A stretch of DNA of 64,000 nt. Source: Pseudoxanthomonas sp. F37 (GTDB lineage: Bacteria > Pseudomonadota > Gammaproteobacteria > Xanthomonadales > Xanthomonadaceae). Below, piece by piece: positions 1-8,600 of the stretch. The notes below the pieces were generated by a model that was not told the origin of the DNA, did not search any database, and saw only the letters and a list, made by a program, of their open reading frames with translations. The first letter of the stretch is position 1; every line of letters starts with the position of its first letter. The stretch is from positions 744,001-808,000 of the forward strand of contig NZ_CP095187.1 in assembly GCF_022965755.1 (NCBI RefSeq), given 5' to 3'. The position numbers were made by a program, and so were the translations under genes.

Positions 1-1772
1 TGCCACTGTTCTCCGTCGCGCGACCAGCGCAGCCAGTACTCCGTCGCGCCGCGCGCCGCGGTCCATCCCACGCGCAGCTGTCCCTTGCGGTCGACTTTCG
101 CTTCCAGTCCTTCCACCCGCGGCGGCTTGCCGGTGGATGCGCGCGTCCATTGCGCCTGGCCGTCGGCAAGGATCTCCAGCGCGCTACCGGGTCCTGCATC
201 GGCCACGAGGGCCTGGGCCAGGTATTCGCGCGGGGGCGTGCCCTCGTGGTGGCCGTCGCCGCCGCATCCGCATCCGCACGCGGCGGTGTGCAGCCTGCGC
301 AAGGGGGCTTCAGCCAGCACTTTGTCGCCTTCCAGCAGACGTGCCGTGAAGGGCGTCGCGGCCGTGCGTTCCAGCGTGGCATGCAGGCGGGTGCGGGCCA
401 CGTGCAGCACCTCGGCCACGCGGCCGTCGGCGATACGCACGATCAGCGAGATCATGTCCTGGGGCTTGAAGGGCGGCGGGTACACGGGCAGTTCCAGGTC
501 GAAGTCGTACGGCGGCGGATCGGGAAGGGGGAACCATGGCCAGCGCCGCATTTCTTCCCAGACGAAATCCTTCCACCACGGATGGTCCACGCCCACCGTC
601 ACCGGATTGAGCCGGTCGTTCTGCAGCAGCCTGCCGTAATGGTGCAGCGAGATCCACGCGGGGCCGCCGTACGCCATGAAGTCGCGGAACGTCTGCGGCG
701 AGGCGATGTTGCCGTTGTTGATGTCCAGTCCGAACTCGCCGATGGAGGCCCGCCGCGCTGCAGGCGTGTCGTAGGGCTCGTACGCGGGGTAGTTGGGGTC
801 GGCGTTGGGTGCACCACCGGCCGGTGCATGCGGCAGGCCGCAGGCGTGGCCGGCTTCGTGCGCGAGCGTGCCGGGCTGGTTGATCGGGCCGACCGCCACG
901 CCGCCGCCACCGCAGCCGCCGACGGGCCCCATCGGTGTGGCGGCCGGCAACAGACCGTAGTAGATCCAGCCCGGCTGGTTGCCATCGGCCGTGCGTGCAT
1001 TCGCCACCCGGGCGTGCAGGGCATCCCAGCCGGCGCCGCAGCCGCTGGTGGGAAAGCTGGTGTCCTGCAGGTGGTTGGTCAGGGCCAGGGTGCCGGCGGT
1101 GCGGAACTGGGCGGTCGACTGGACCGGGAACAGCGTCAGCGCGCGGCCCGACATGGCCTGAAGGTCGGCCAGCGTGGGTGCCGCGAGCGTGAGGTTGGGA
1201 GCATTGGGTGCGTTGCTCGCCGGGCCGTTGTACGAAATCATCACGCCGGCCAGCCGCAGCGTCTGCCGCAGCGTGACGGACACGGTGGCGCGGCGCTCCG
1301 CCGTGCGCGCGCCGCTGCTGGCACGGGCGATCAATCGCAGCGTGCCGATCATTTCGTTGGCGGGAAGGATGAAGTTCAGCGTGGTCGAAAGCACGCCGCG
1401 GGTATCGTCGTAGTCCTGTCCCAGCACCAGGCCGGGTACGCTCGTGGGCACGGGGGGCGTGGGGTTCAGCGTGGCCACCGTGCTCCAAAGGAAGCCGTTG
1501 TGGCGTCGCTGGACCTCGAGCGTGCCGCTGATGCCGGTGGCGCCGATCAGGCTGCCCAGGTATACGCGCACCCAGGCGGGCTTGTTGGCGACCAGCGTGA
1601 CCGAGTTGTCGGCGCCGCGGTCGTTGCTGTCGGTGAGATGGCCATCGGCGTCGTAGTGCTGGATGGCCTGGGTGACTTCGATGCCGGCGATGTAGAGCCC
1701 CAGGCGGAAGAGGTCCAGCTTCTGCGCCGACTCGAGCAGATTGCGGTTGATCAGTTCCTTCGTGATATCCAT
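1..1772 (-). CDS. metzincin-like zinc metallopeptidase, C-terminus cut by window edge
   Basis: The frame is open from an ATG at 1772 down to base 1, so the 3' end lies outside the window (about 590 residues visible). It shows the extended zinc-binding motif HEAGHACGLPH at residues 305-315, an exact HExxHxxGxxH metzincin signature, and a probable Met-turn FMAYG with Met about residue 366. The N-terminal half (TQAIQ near residue 35, then a VTLVANKPAWVRVYL stretch) looks like a beta-rich domain. After the protease domain comes a Cys-rich patch (CGCGCGG, about residue 497), and the visible end resembles the start of a fibronectin-III-like module (a WTAARGATEYWLRW stretch). There is no N-terminal signal peptide, so an exported role would need another route. 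Zinc peptidase activity is inferred from the motif; the substrate is unknown. Confidence 0.75.
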   Translation of the reverse strand, partial: MDITKELINRNLLESAQKLDLFRLGLYIAGIEVTQAIQHYDADGHLTDSNDRGADNSVTLVANKPAWVRVYLGSLIGATGISGTLEVQRRHNGFLWSTVATLNPTPPVPTSVPGLVLGQDYDDTRGVLSTTLNFILPANEMIGTLRLIARASSGARTAERRATVSVTLRQTLRLAGVMISYNGPASNAPNAPNLTLAAPTLADLQAMSGRALTLFPVQSTAQFRTAGTLALTNHLQDTSFPTSGCGAGWDALHARVANARTADGNQPGWIYYGLLPAATPMGPVGGCGGGGVAVGPINQPGTLAHEAGHACGLPHAPAGGAPNADPNYPAYEPYDTPAARRASIGEFGLDINNGNIASPQTFRDFMAYGGPAWISLHHYGRLLQNDRLNPVTVGVDHPWWKDFVWEEMRRWPWFPLPDPPPYDFDLELPVYPPPFKPQDMISLIVRIADGRVAEVLHVARTRLHATLERTAATPFTARLLEGDKVLAEAPLRRLHTAACGCGCGGDGHHEGTPPREYLAQALVADAGPGSALEILADGQAQWTRASTGKPPRVEGLEAKVDRKGQLRVGWTAARGATEYWLRWSRDGEQW

Positions 1773-1949
1773 TGCGTCGCGTCCTTCGATTGAGCGGTCC
1801 CTGTATGCGGATCAACGCCGCGCTGCGCGCACGGCGGACACCGCCGATCCGCGCGCAGGCGCACGACGGGACGCGGAGACACGATCTGACGGATGGCTGG
1901 CCGCTGCACCGGGCGAGCGCGTTGAACGCGCGTGCGCGTCTGCCCTGGA

Positions 1950-2528
1950 CTACTCCGGCGAGGAGGCCGCAGGCGGCGAACCGGAACGCCAGCGCCGCGT
2001 GGTGCGCTGGAAGAACTGGCTGTTGGGGATCTGCAGCACGGTGTCGCCGCGCAGCGCGTCCTCTTCCAGCAGGGTGGTGTACAGCAGGTTGATGTCGATG
2101 ACGCGGCCGCGCAGGCCCGGCTTGTCGCCGTTCTCGAGCACCTCGATGTGATCATGCACGCGGAACGGCCGCGTGGTCAGGATCAGCACGCTGCAGAAGA
2201 TGTTGGACAGCACGCTCCAGGCGGCGAAGAACGCGACGGCGGCCACCGCGGTGAAGCCGGTGAGCGCCGTCCACAACACGCTGGCCGACACGCCCAGCCG
2301 GCCCAGCGCAAGCATGAAGGCCGACATGTAGACCAGTACGCCCAGAAGCCGGCGCGCGCTGACGGCGACCTGTGCCGGCAGCCGGTAGCTCTCGCAGATG
2401 CGGCGCACGATGATGCGCAGCACGCGCAGCAGCAGCCAGGCGCCCAGCAGGATCGCCATCGCCTGCGCGATGGGCAGGGTGACATCCGCGCCTTCGCGCA
2501 GCCAGTCCGTCAGTCGCGGCCAGCTCAT
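1950..2528 (-). CDS. MscS-family small-conductance mechanosensitive channel
   Basis: A 192-residue integral membrane protein. Three hydrophobic segments (about residues 17-37, 57-78 and 85-110) precede a beta-domain portion that includes RPFRVHDHIEVL, NGDKPGLRGRVIDINLLYTTL and LQIPNSQFF, the typical MscS order of pore helix, middle beta domain and IPN motif. It is shorter than E. coli MscS (286 residues) because little remains after the IPNSQ motif, as in compact family members. An in-frame ATG 60 bases upstream (2588) would add 20 non-hydrophobic residues, but neither start has a strong ribosome site; the shorter start was chosen because it lies just before the first helix. It would protect the inner membrane from osmotic down-shock. 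Confidence 0.8.
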   Translation of the reverse strand: MSWPRLTDWLREGADVTLPIAQAMAILLGAWLLLRVLRIIVRRICESYRLPAQVAVSARRLLGVLVYMSAFMLALGRLGVSASVLWTALTGFTAVAAVAFFAAWSVLSNIFCSVLILTTRPFRVHDHIEVLENGDKPGLRGRVIDINLLYTTLLEEDALRGDTVLQIPNSQFFQRTTRRWRSGSPPAASSPE

Positions 2529-2612
2529 CGGTACGCCTGTCGGAAAGGATGCGCGTACGGGACGCAGGTACAGGGGTTCATGCGGCAAGGGTGATCGGGT
2601 ACGCCTGCAGGG

Positions 2613-3050
2613 TCAAGGTTCGAACGGATGCGCCTTGCCGCAGGCAAGGACATGGTTGTAGTCGCTGGACATGCACTGGTAGAAATCGCGCCTCGCGCCC
2701 GTGGCCGCCTCGCAGTCCTGCAGGCTGAGTACGCCCAGCAGGGCGTTCAGGGCGGGCGTGACGGCGTCGTAGGCGGCCTGCGTCATGTAACCGCCGCGCA
2801 GGTTCTTCTCGCCCACTTCCAGCATGGTCTCCACACCCCAGCGGGCGTTTTCCACCGCCTTGCCGCAGGCAAGCGGCGGCGCTTCTTCCTGCACGCTGGA
2901 CAGGTGTTGCGCGATCGCCGCGACATCGGCCTGCACCGCGTCCGGCAGCGGCCGCGGCGGCATGTGTTCCTGCGCCCGCGCACCGGTCGCCAGCGCGAGC
3001 GTCGCCAGCAGCGTGAGGCAGGACGGGTGGATGATGCGGCCAGGCGCCAT
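2613..3050 (-). CDS. small secreted protein of unknown function
   Basis: A 145-residue protein starting with a probable signal peptide (hydrophobic LTLLATLALATGARA, cleavage likely after ARA-Q near residue 26). The mature part has four cysteines (in LACGK, QDCEA, FYQCM, VLACGK) that could form two disulfides, which suits a periplasmic location. The open frame extends upstream to 3242, but that part is Pro/Arg/Ala-rich and unlike a real N-terminus, so the Met directly before the signal sequence was chosen. I do not recognise the family. The gene lies downstream of, and opposite in direction to, the exported protein at 3243, with roughly 190 bases of shared upstream region. Confidence 0.6.
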   Translation of the reverse strand: MAPGRIIHPSCLTLLATLALATGARAQEHMPPRPLPDAVQADVAAIAQHLSSVQEEAPPLACGKAVENARWGVETMLEVGEKNLRGGYMTQAAYDAVTPALNALLGVLSLQDCEAATGARRDFYQCMSSDYNHVLACGKAHPFEP

Positions 3051-3242
3051 GGACGTGATGAATGACGGAAGCGGGTCCGCATTGTAGGGCGGAAGCGCGC
3101 GACGCGGCGGCCGGCGCGCGGGCGCTTGTGGCGGTCCGTGGCCCTTGCAAGAATGCACGGGCGCCGGAGCAGGCGCAGGTGCCGGCCGGAAGCGGCGCCC
3201 GTCGTACCGGACCGCCCGACACTTCCACAATGTGAGGACCAC

Positions 3243-4079
3243 ATGACCTACAAGCTACTGGCCGCCATCGCGCTTGCCCTGACCAGCGTGGCGCCCGCCG
3301 CCTTCGCGGGTGAATGCGAGGACAACTTCAGCAAGTCCGGCAGCATCTTCTCCGGCACCGACTTCTCCAGCCGCGTCACCGTGCCCGACCTCTCGGTCAA
3401 GGACGCGATGGGGCAGATGCGCGGCATCATGATCGCCGAGAAGATGGACGTGATCACCGAGGATGCCGAGACCGGCACGATGCTGGTGGAACAGCGCTCC
3501 ACCAACACCACGCGCGCCATCCCCACGCTGATCGCCATCAGCGACGAGGGCGGTGCCGCCACCGTGCAGATGACGGTGAAGACAGAAAAGGGCCAGATGG
3601 CCAAGCAGGACGCCATCCGCCCCTACATGTGCCAGCTGCTGGCCAAGGTGAAGGGCGGCAAGGAAGGCCGTGCGGCGGCCGCGCAGGGGGCGAAGACGCA
3701 GAACAACGCCGACGTGACGGTGAAGGATGTCTACGTCTTCTCGCGCGAGATCGCGCGCGAGGCCAAGGGCAACGCGGTGGCCGTGACGGCGCGCCACAAG
3801 GGGCGTCACTACGCGCTGCGCGGCCGCGTGGACTACGTGCAGGAAGACGGCCAGGACTACAACGTCTCCTTCGACATCCCCGAGCAGGGTTCGGGACTGC
3901 TGCAGGTGCCGGGCGACAACGAGCCGCGCGTGGGCGTGGCCTGCCTGTTCAAGCCCAACCAGCTGGCCAACGTGCTGACCTTCCGCAAGGGCGACAAGGT
4001 GACGTTCAAGGGGCAGTTCCTGCGCTACGACGACTTCAAGCGCGTGCTGTGGCTGCAGAACTGCGTGCAGACCCGCTGA
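3243..4079 (+). CDS. exported protein with a C-terminal OB-fold (tRNA_anti-like) domain
   Basis: A 278-residue protein with a clean Sec signal peptide (LLAAIALALTSVAPAAFAG, cleavage near residue 22) and a GAGGA ribosome site 7 bases before the ATG. The first half of the mature chain (about residues 25-130) is uncharacterised. The second half (about 165-278) reads like the tRNA_anti-like OB fold known from short exported proteins: VKDVYVFSREI, a central glycine-rich strand, VACLF, then GDKVTFKGQFLRYDD and a closing LQNC. Nucleic-acid binding is not implied; this fold is often just a secreted beta barrel. A strong hairpin follows the stop. Confidence 0.65.
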   Translation: MTYKLLAAIALALTSVAPAAFAGECEDNFSKSGSIFSGTDFSSRVTVPDLSVKDAMGQMRGIMIAEKMDVITEDAETGTMLVEQRSTNTTRAIPTLIAISDEGGAATVQMTVKTEKGQMAKQDAIRPYMCQLLAKVKGGKEGRAAAAQGAKTQNNADVTVKDVYVFSREIAREAKGNAVAVTARHKGRHYALRGRVDYVQEDGQDYNVSFDIPEQGSGLLQVPGDNEPRVGVACLFKPNQLANVLTFRKGDKVTFKGQFLRYDDFKRVLWLQNCVQTR

Positions 4080-4108
4080 ACCGCATCCACGCCTGAAGGT
4101 TGGACCAG

Positions 4109-4136
4109 CGAAGGGCGCCCGCAGGGGCGCCCTTCG
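4109..4136 (+). terminator. strong stem-loop after the OB-fold gene
   Basis: Perfect 12-bp inverted repeat (CGAAGGGCGCCC and its complement) with a 4-base loop, 30 bases after the stop at 4079. The T-run is poor (TCGTTG), so it could also serve the gene converging from the right (stop at 4172). Confidence 0.7.
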
Positions 4137-4171
4137 TCGTTGCGGAGCGGCGGGAGGTCGTCGGGCGCGGC

Positions 4172-4594
4172 TCAGTCCGCCTGCCGCCGGAAAACGCCGA
4201 CATTGGTATAGCTGCGGCCGTCGCTCAGATGGCCGCGCATGCGGATCACCAGCGTGTCCCCGTCGACCAGTTCGCGTTCCGACCACTGCACCTCGCGGCC
4301 ATCGTGCCAGGTGGTGGAGTGCAGCAGCGTGGGCGAGACCGATTCGAAGCTCAGGGCATCGGCATGCGGCGTGTCGTGGAACGGATAGGGCACGCCATCG
4401 GCGCGGCCGCCGAACGCCGCGCGATGGCGCTTGCCGTTCCTGCCGAACCATTCCGAACTGATCGAGAGCGCACCGTCTTCCGTGCAGGCCAGGCGGTAGT
4501 GGCCACTGCGCGGCGGATGCCCGAGCTGGTAATCGCACTGCTCGGGGAGCAGGTGCCAGGTGCCGGCGAAAGCGGCGGCGGCATGGGGGGGCAT
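4172..4594 (-). CDS. conserved hypothetical protein, lipocalin-like beta pattern
   Basis: A 140-residue protein. The start is set by AGGAG seven bases ahead of the ATG at 4594; the frame stays open to 4894 but the upstream part has no coding character. After a short lead it reads AGTWHLLPEQC, then alternating strands ending in SYTNVGVFRRQ. The G-x-W near the start and the length suggest a small beta barrel that binds a ligand, but I do not recognise the family and claim no function. There is no signal peptide. It converges on the OB-fold gene, the two being separated by a strong hairpin. Confidence 0.6.
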   Translation of the reverse strand: MPPHAAAAFAGTWHLLPEQCDYQLGHPPRSGHYRLACTEDGALSISSEWFGRNGKRHRAAFGGRADGVPYPFHDTPHADALSFESVSPTLLHSTTWHDGREVQWSERELVDGDTLVIRMRGHLSDGRSYTNVGVFRRQAD

Positions 4595-4799
4595 GGACAC
4601 TCCTTGTGCGGGACGGGCGCGGCGGTGGCAGAGAGCCACCATGCTAGCGAGCCTCCGGGGTGGGAGAGTTGCTAACGCCGTCGCAGTTCCGCACCTCGAT
4701 GCAGGAATGAACACGCGCCGATGCGCCTGGGCAGGCAGCAATGTGAGGCGGAATGCGACGCACGCCACAGCTCGCGGCCGTCCCTCGCGCGGTCGCGCA

Positions 4800-5435
4800 T
4801 CACAGGCGTGCGCGGGCGGTGAGCGCGTCCAGCAGGCCTTGCGTGGTGAGGATGGCGTGCGCGTAGGTGGGGGCGTTGATCTCATGCGCGGCACGCATCG
4901 CGGCCACGGTGGCGGCGGCGGTGGCGTCGCGCACGAGGGTCACGTGGTAGCCGCGTTCGGCCGCGGACCGTCCCGTGGCCTCGACGCAGGTATTGGCGAT
5001 CACGCCGACCAGGATGACATGGCTGATGTGGTGCTGCTTGAGCAGGTAGTCCAGGTCGGTGTTGGCGAACCCGCTGCTGCCCCAGTGTTCCTTGACGATG
5101 ATGTCGCCGGGTTGCGGCGCGAAATCCGGATGCCACTGCCCGCCCCAGCTGCCCTTGGCGAAGGGTTGCATGCGGGCGGCTCCCAGCTGGTAGGGCGTGG
5201 GATGGTCCCAGCCCTTGAAGTCGTCCGGCTCGGCGCGATGGTGCGGCACGATGAACACGGGCAGTCCTGCCTGGCGCACGCACGACAGGACGGCCTGCAG
5301 CCGGGCGTGCAGATCCACGTGGCGCGCCACTTCGGCGACCAGCGGCCACAGCTTGCCCTCTTCGGCGAGCAGATCGTTGTAGGGATCGATCAGCAGCAGT
5401 GCGGTGCGCCCCGCGGGATAGGCCGGCATGGGCAT
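4800..5435 (-). CDS. isochorismatase-family cysteine hydrolase
   Basis: A 211-residue member of the isochorismatase-like superfamily. The catalytic triad is visible: Asp17 (LLLIDPYND), Lys115 (DIIVKEHW) and Cys150 (VIANTCVEATGR). A cis-peptide motif precedes the Cys (GVIAN). Family members hydrolyse isochorismate, nicotinamide, N-carbamoyl amides or peroxyureidoacrylate; the substrate cannot be read from this sequence. The ATG at 5435 (MPMPAYPAG) is preferred because the strand beginning with TALLLID follows directly. It lies downstream of the sigma factor and truncated kinase region on the same strand. Confidence 0.85.
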   Translation of the reverse strand: MPMPAYPAGRTALLLIDPYNDLLAEEGKLWPLVAEVARHVDLHARLQAVLSCVRQAGLPVFIVPHHRAEPDDFKGWDHPTPYQLGAARMQPFAKGSWGGQWHPDFAPQPGDIIVKEHWGSSGFANTDLDYLLKQHHISHVILVGVIANTCVEATGRSAAERGYHVTLVRDATAAATVAAMRAAHEINAPTYAHAILTTQGLLDALTARARL

Positions 5436-5598
5436 GGTGGCGTCCCGTGTGGCGCGAGTGGCGGCCCGCGTTCCCAGCATGCTGCAGGGTGCGCGGATCG
5501 CCTTGCATCGGCGTGCGGGAACGTGCGGCAGGCGCGTGCCGGAGCGGCTGTCGCGTCTGCCCGGGCCTGCGGGACCGGCGGGATCGGCGTGCGACCGG

Positions 5599-5883
5599 TC
5601 AGGTGCGCACGCGCCACGGGGGAACATCCAATGCATGTTCCAGCGCGTCGGCCACCAGCAGCCGCACCAGCGCGTCATGCAGCGGGCGGTCGCGCATCCT
5701 CAGTGCCGCCAGGGCGGCGGCCTGGTCTTCATCGTGCATGTCCGAGTACGCATCGAACAGGCCCATCGCCCGCGAGAGGGCGGTCGCCCCGGAGGCGCAT
5801 GCGGCGGCCCGGGGCGGATGGGCGGTCGTCGCGGGTTCGCGCATGCGGCGCGGCGTGGGGGGAGGGGATTTGCGGGGATTCAC
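5599..5883 (-). pseudogene. truncated N-terminal remnant of a sigma-factor-linked Ser/Thr kinase gene (probable)
   Basis: Only about 94 codons remain (GTG at 5883, or ATG at 5844 or 5766). The C-terminal part, LFDAYSDMHDEDQAAALAAL followed by RPLHDALVRLLVADAL and ALDVPPW, matches the pattern of the leader found before the kinase domain in proteins usually encoded next to ECF-like sigma factors: a run of about 50 residues ending in LLAAD then a D-x-P. No kinase motifs (VAxK, HRDLKPxN, DFG) occur before the stop at 5599 or in the 160 bases after it. The gene begins 63 bases after the sigma factor stop, the expected operon position. It could instead be a small intact protein; calling it a remnant is inference. 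Confidence 0.45.
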
Positions 5884-5946
5884 ACACCGGAGTTCGCCCT
5901 CCGGGCATGGATCAGGACGCCGCCGCTCGCTCCCGTGGCCATGGGC

Positions 5947-6609
5947 CTACCACGGTTCGGGCAGCTCGCCTTCGCCCAGGTGGCTGAACAGGAACGCGCG
6001 CGCCTTGCGCCAGTCGCGCCGCACCGTGCGTTCGGTGACCTTCAGCACGTCGGCGATCTCCAGTTCGCTCAGGCCGCCGAAGTAGCGCATCTCCACCACC
6101 TGGGCCAGGCGGGCGTCCAGCCTGCCAAGGTCCGTCAACGCCTGGTCCAGGATCAACAACTGCTCCAGGCGCGAGGTCTGGACCGGCTCGGTGGTCTCGT
6201 CCAGGGGCAGCAGGTCCATGCCGTCGCCCCGCTTTTCCGCCAGCGCGCGGCGGACTTCGTCCAGCAGCACGAACCGCATGGCCCTGGCCACCAGCGCCAC
6301 CAGGTGCGCACGGTTCTCGACGCTGAAATCCGCGCCGGCCAGCCTCAGCCAGGTCTCGCTGATCAGCGATGTGGGGGAGCGTGCGTGCGAACGGCGCTGC
6401 TGTCGTATCTGCGCGCGTGCGATCTGGTGCAGGTCCCGGTAGAGCAGCGCGTAGATCCGGTTCCAGGCGCCGGGCTTCCCGCTGCCGACATCGCCCAGCA
6501 GGCGGGTGACGGATTCCTCATCCGGCATCGGCACGGGCGCCGCGTCCTGCGTCCACGGGTCCGGAGGGGAGCTTGCCGTGGCGCTGCCTGGATGTTGCCG
6601 CGCTGTCAT
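5947..6609 (-). CDS. RNA polymerase sigma factor, ECF-like (Sigma70_ECF type)
   Basis: About 220 residues. Region 2 reads ESVTRLLGDV, AWNRIYALLYRDLHQIAR and HLVALVARAMRFVLLDEVRRALAEKRG. Region 4 reads LTDLGRLDARLAQVVEMRYFGGLSELEIADVLKVTERTVRRDWRKARAFL, a clear helix-turn-helix binding the -35 element. This is the ECF-like group (TIGR02999/PF07638 type) normally paired with a membrane or TPR kinase, and the next gene looks like the stub of one. Start is uncertain: ATG at 6609 gives a Pro-rich lead of about 27 residues with fair GC3; ATG at 6528 starts right before region 2; the frame stays open to 6684. None has an ideal ribosome site. Confidence 0.8.
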   Translation of the reverse strand: MTARQHPGSATASSPPDPWTQDAAPVPMPDEESVTRLLGDVGSGKPGAWNRIYALLYRDLHQIARAQIRQQRRSHARSPTSLISETWLRLAGADFSVENRAHLVALVARAMRFVLLDEVRRALAEKRGDGMDLLPLDETTEPVQTSRLEQLLILDQALTDLGRLDARLAQVVEMRYFGGLSELEIADVLKVTERTVRRDWRKARAFLFSHLGEGELPEPW

Positions 6610-7014
6610 GTCCTGAGTAGGCCCGTCCTCACGATTCCATCCCATATATGACCCCGCGGGCGCGTCGTACGCAAGCCGCAACACCGGTCCGGTGCGAGCT
6701 GTCGTCGGGAACGAAGGGCGTCGCGCGGGCCCCGGGAAAGAGCGGCATGGAGATTTCCACGTAGATGATCGGCAACGAGTATGTCAGGTGCGGGTTCGAC
6801 GAAGCCCGCCGTCGGAGGGCGGCCATCCCGGCACGGGCATGGACGAGGGTCATGGCCGGAGGTCGCCCGCATGGGGAATGACGGAACGGTTGGGGGGCGT
6901 GCCCAGGACGAGGGCGCTGCGCGCGACACCCGCTATGGTGCGGCCGACGTGCTTCCCAGGACCTGGGCCATCCCCCAGGGTCTGGGGCCGCGCGCCAAGA
7001 GCCAATGGCCGATC
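6610..7014. other. intergenic stretch, no gene supported
   Basis: About 400 bases between the sigma factor and the IS5-type fragment. Open frames here (for example 6692-7051 +) have Arg/Gly-rich, non-conserved translations. I see no convincing promoter, hairpin or terminal inverted repeat. Confidence 0.5.
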
Positions 7015-7356
7015 ATGCAGCGCCTTGCGGAAGACGAGTGGAAGGCGCTGACGCAGGCCCTGCCGGGACGGGTCGGTGCCCGCGCGCGCCACGGCGGTAA
7101 CGCGCGCCGCTTCATCGAGGCCGTGCTGTGGGTGGCGCAGACCGGCGCGTACTGGTCCGACCTGCCACGTGAATTCGGTTCATGGCATGGCATCTACGTA
7201 CGCTTCATACGCTGGGCGCAGGACGGCAACTGGGAGGTGGTTCTCGCGTGCCTGGGGCCACAGGACCCGCGTGCGCTGGATCTGCACGCCCTCGTGCAGC
7301 GCTACCTGCATCGCAACAACACCAAGCACCTGAGCCGGGTGATGCGGGCATCCTGA
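7015..7356 (+). pseudogene. IS5-type transposase N-terminal domain (DUF4096), no catalytic half
   Basis: A 113-residue reading frame from the ATG at 7015 holds the helix-turn-helix domain typical of IS5-group transposases: WKALTQALPGR, then a GGNARRFIEAVLWVAQTGAYWSDLPREFGSW stretch and YVRFIRWAQDGNWE. In complete elements a DDE nuclease follows in a second frame; nothing like it occurs in any frame downstream to 7490, and I see no flanking inverted repeats or target duplication. It is therefore an IS remnant or a stand-alone domain protein. The frame is open back to 6781, but that part lacks similarity. The base composition is like its neighbours, so the fragment is old or native. Confidence 0.65.
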
Positions 7357-7572
7357 TGCATCGCCGCAGCGGCGGTGGCCGATGGCGTGCCGGCCATGAA
7401 TCCAGGGAGGGACGGACGAAAGCGGCGGTCGAGGCATCCGCAGGCCCCGCAACCCTCGATCGCCTATCTGCCGACGCTCCCCCGTCTGGCAGTTAGAGGG
7501 CGCCCCCCTCCCCAGGGGGCGACCCGGTCGCCTGCCATTCCGACACATGGCAGGCATCGCGCTTCGGCGCCA

Positions 7573-7605
7573 GAGGGGGAGGTGCAACGCCTCCCCCTCG
7601 CTTTT
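7573..7605 (+). terminator. stem-loop with T-run
   Basis: Ten-bp perfect stem GAGGGGGAGG / CCTCCCCCTC (7573-7582 and 7590-7599), seven-base loop, followed by GCTTTT. Fits a rho-independent terminator for plus-strand transcription from the IS5-type fragment. A shorter G/C hairpin sits just upstream near 7500-7525. Confidence 0.55.
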
Positions 7606-7687
7606 CCTGCGCATCCTCACCCGATGCTGCGCAGGATTTAACGCGGCGGGGCTTAGGCTGGCATTCCCGGCAATGGGAGCAGGCCAG

Positions 7688-7900
7688 ATGAGTACGCATG
7701 TCTTCACCGCACAGGACGCCTCCGGACGACGCTGCCGGATCCAGGTTCTCCGCAACGAAGAGGGCGCACCCGCATCGCGCACGGCGACGGATGCGCATCC
7801 GCACTATGTGCTCGAAGACGGCAGTCGGGTGCGCCGCATCGACAACGACACCTTCCTGGTGGTCGAGACAGGCGCCTACGTCACGCGCGTGGCCGACTGA
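7688..7900 (+). CDS. small conserved hypothetical protein (70 aa)
   Basis: Short acidic/polar protein whose ATG at 7688 has a plausible GGAGCAGG ribosome site. The translation (FTAQDASGRRCRIQVLRN near the start; HYVLEDGSRVRRID and TFLVVETGAYV near the end) alternates hydrophobic and polar residues as in a small beta sheet. There is no signal peptide or membrane segment. I know no function. The upstream extension to 7547 looks non-coding. Confidence 0.55.
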   Translation: MSTHVFTAQDASGRRCRIQVLRNEEGAPASRTATDAHPHYVLEDGSRVRRIDNDTFLVVETGAYVTRVAD

Positions 7901-7948
7901 CGAAGGCGCACGCACGGTGCGCGATGGCCGGGCGGGGCTGGCGCGGTT

Positions 7949-8464
7949 TCAGTAGACGGCGGAGGCGTGCAGGGGGGCGGGATGCGTCCAGCCCGCGCGC
8001 GCGTCCAGGAAACCCAGTTCGACCAGCACGGCAGTGCCCACGACCTGCGCGCCCTGCCGCTCGACCAGCGCAAGCGCCGCCTTCAGCGTGCCGCCCGTCG
8101 CCAGCACGTCGTCGGCGACGATGACGCGCGATCCGGCGGGAAGCGCATCGGCATGGATCTCCAGGCGGTCGCGGCCGTATTCCAGCCCGTAATCCAGCCA
8201 CAGCGTGTGCCCGGGCAGCTTGCCCGGCTTGCGGATCGGCACGAAGCCGACCTCCAGTTCGCGGGCCAGCGCCGCCCCCAGGATGAAGCCGCGGGCCTCC
8301 ACGCCGGCGACGGCGTCCAGCGCCACGCCGCGCCACGGCTCGGCCATCGCGGCGATCGCCTCGGCGAACGCGTCGCCATCGGCCAGCACCGGCGTGATGT
8401 CCTTGAACAGGATGCCGGGCTTGGGAAAGTCGGGGATATCGCGGAGCAGCGCGGTCCAGGCCAT
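7949..8464 (-). CDS. apt: adenine phosphoribosyltransferase
   Basis: A 171-residue purine-salvage enzyme that makes AMP and PPi from adenine and PRPP in the cytoplasm. The N-terminus carries [20 protein letters not shown], diagnostic for Apt. [14 protein letters not shown] contributes to substrate binding, and the 13-residue PRPP loop [13 protein letters not shown] sits near residues 112-124. Length is normal for the family. The ATG at 8464 lacks a clear ribosome site. The gene is divergent from the DUF1993 gene, with 136 bases between the two starts. Confidence 0.95.
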   Translation of the reverse strand: MAWTALLRDIPDFPKPGILFKDITPVLADGDAFAEAIAAMAEPWRGVALDAVAGVEARGFILGAALARELEVGFVPIRKPGKLPGHTLWLDYGLEYGRDRLEIHADALPAGSRVIVADDVLATGGTLKAALALVERQGAQVVGTAVLVELGFLDARAGWTHPAPLHASAVY

Positions 8465-8600
8465 GGGAGGTGGAGTTGCGGGTGGGGCGCTGATGCTATC
8501 GCAGCCTGCGGGGCCTGGGATGCAGTCTCCCGCGCCGGGTGGCTAATCAGCGTGCCGGCCCGGGGCTATCCTCGCACTCCCATTCTTCCGGACATGCCCC

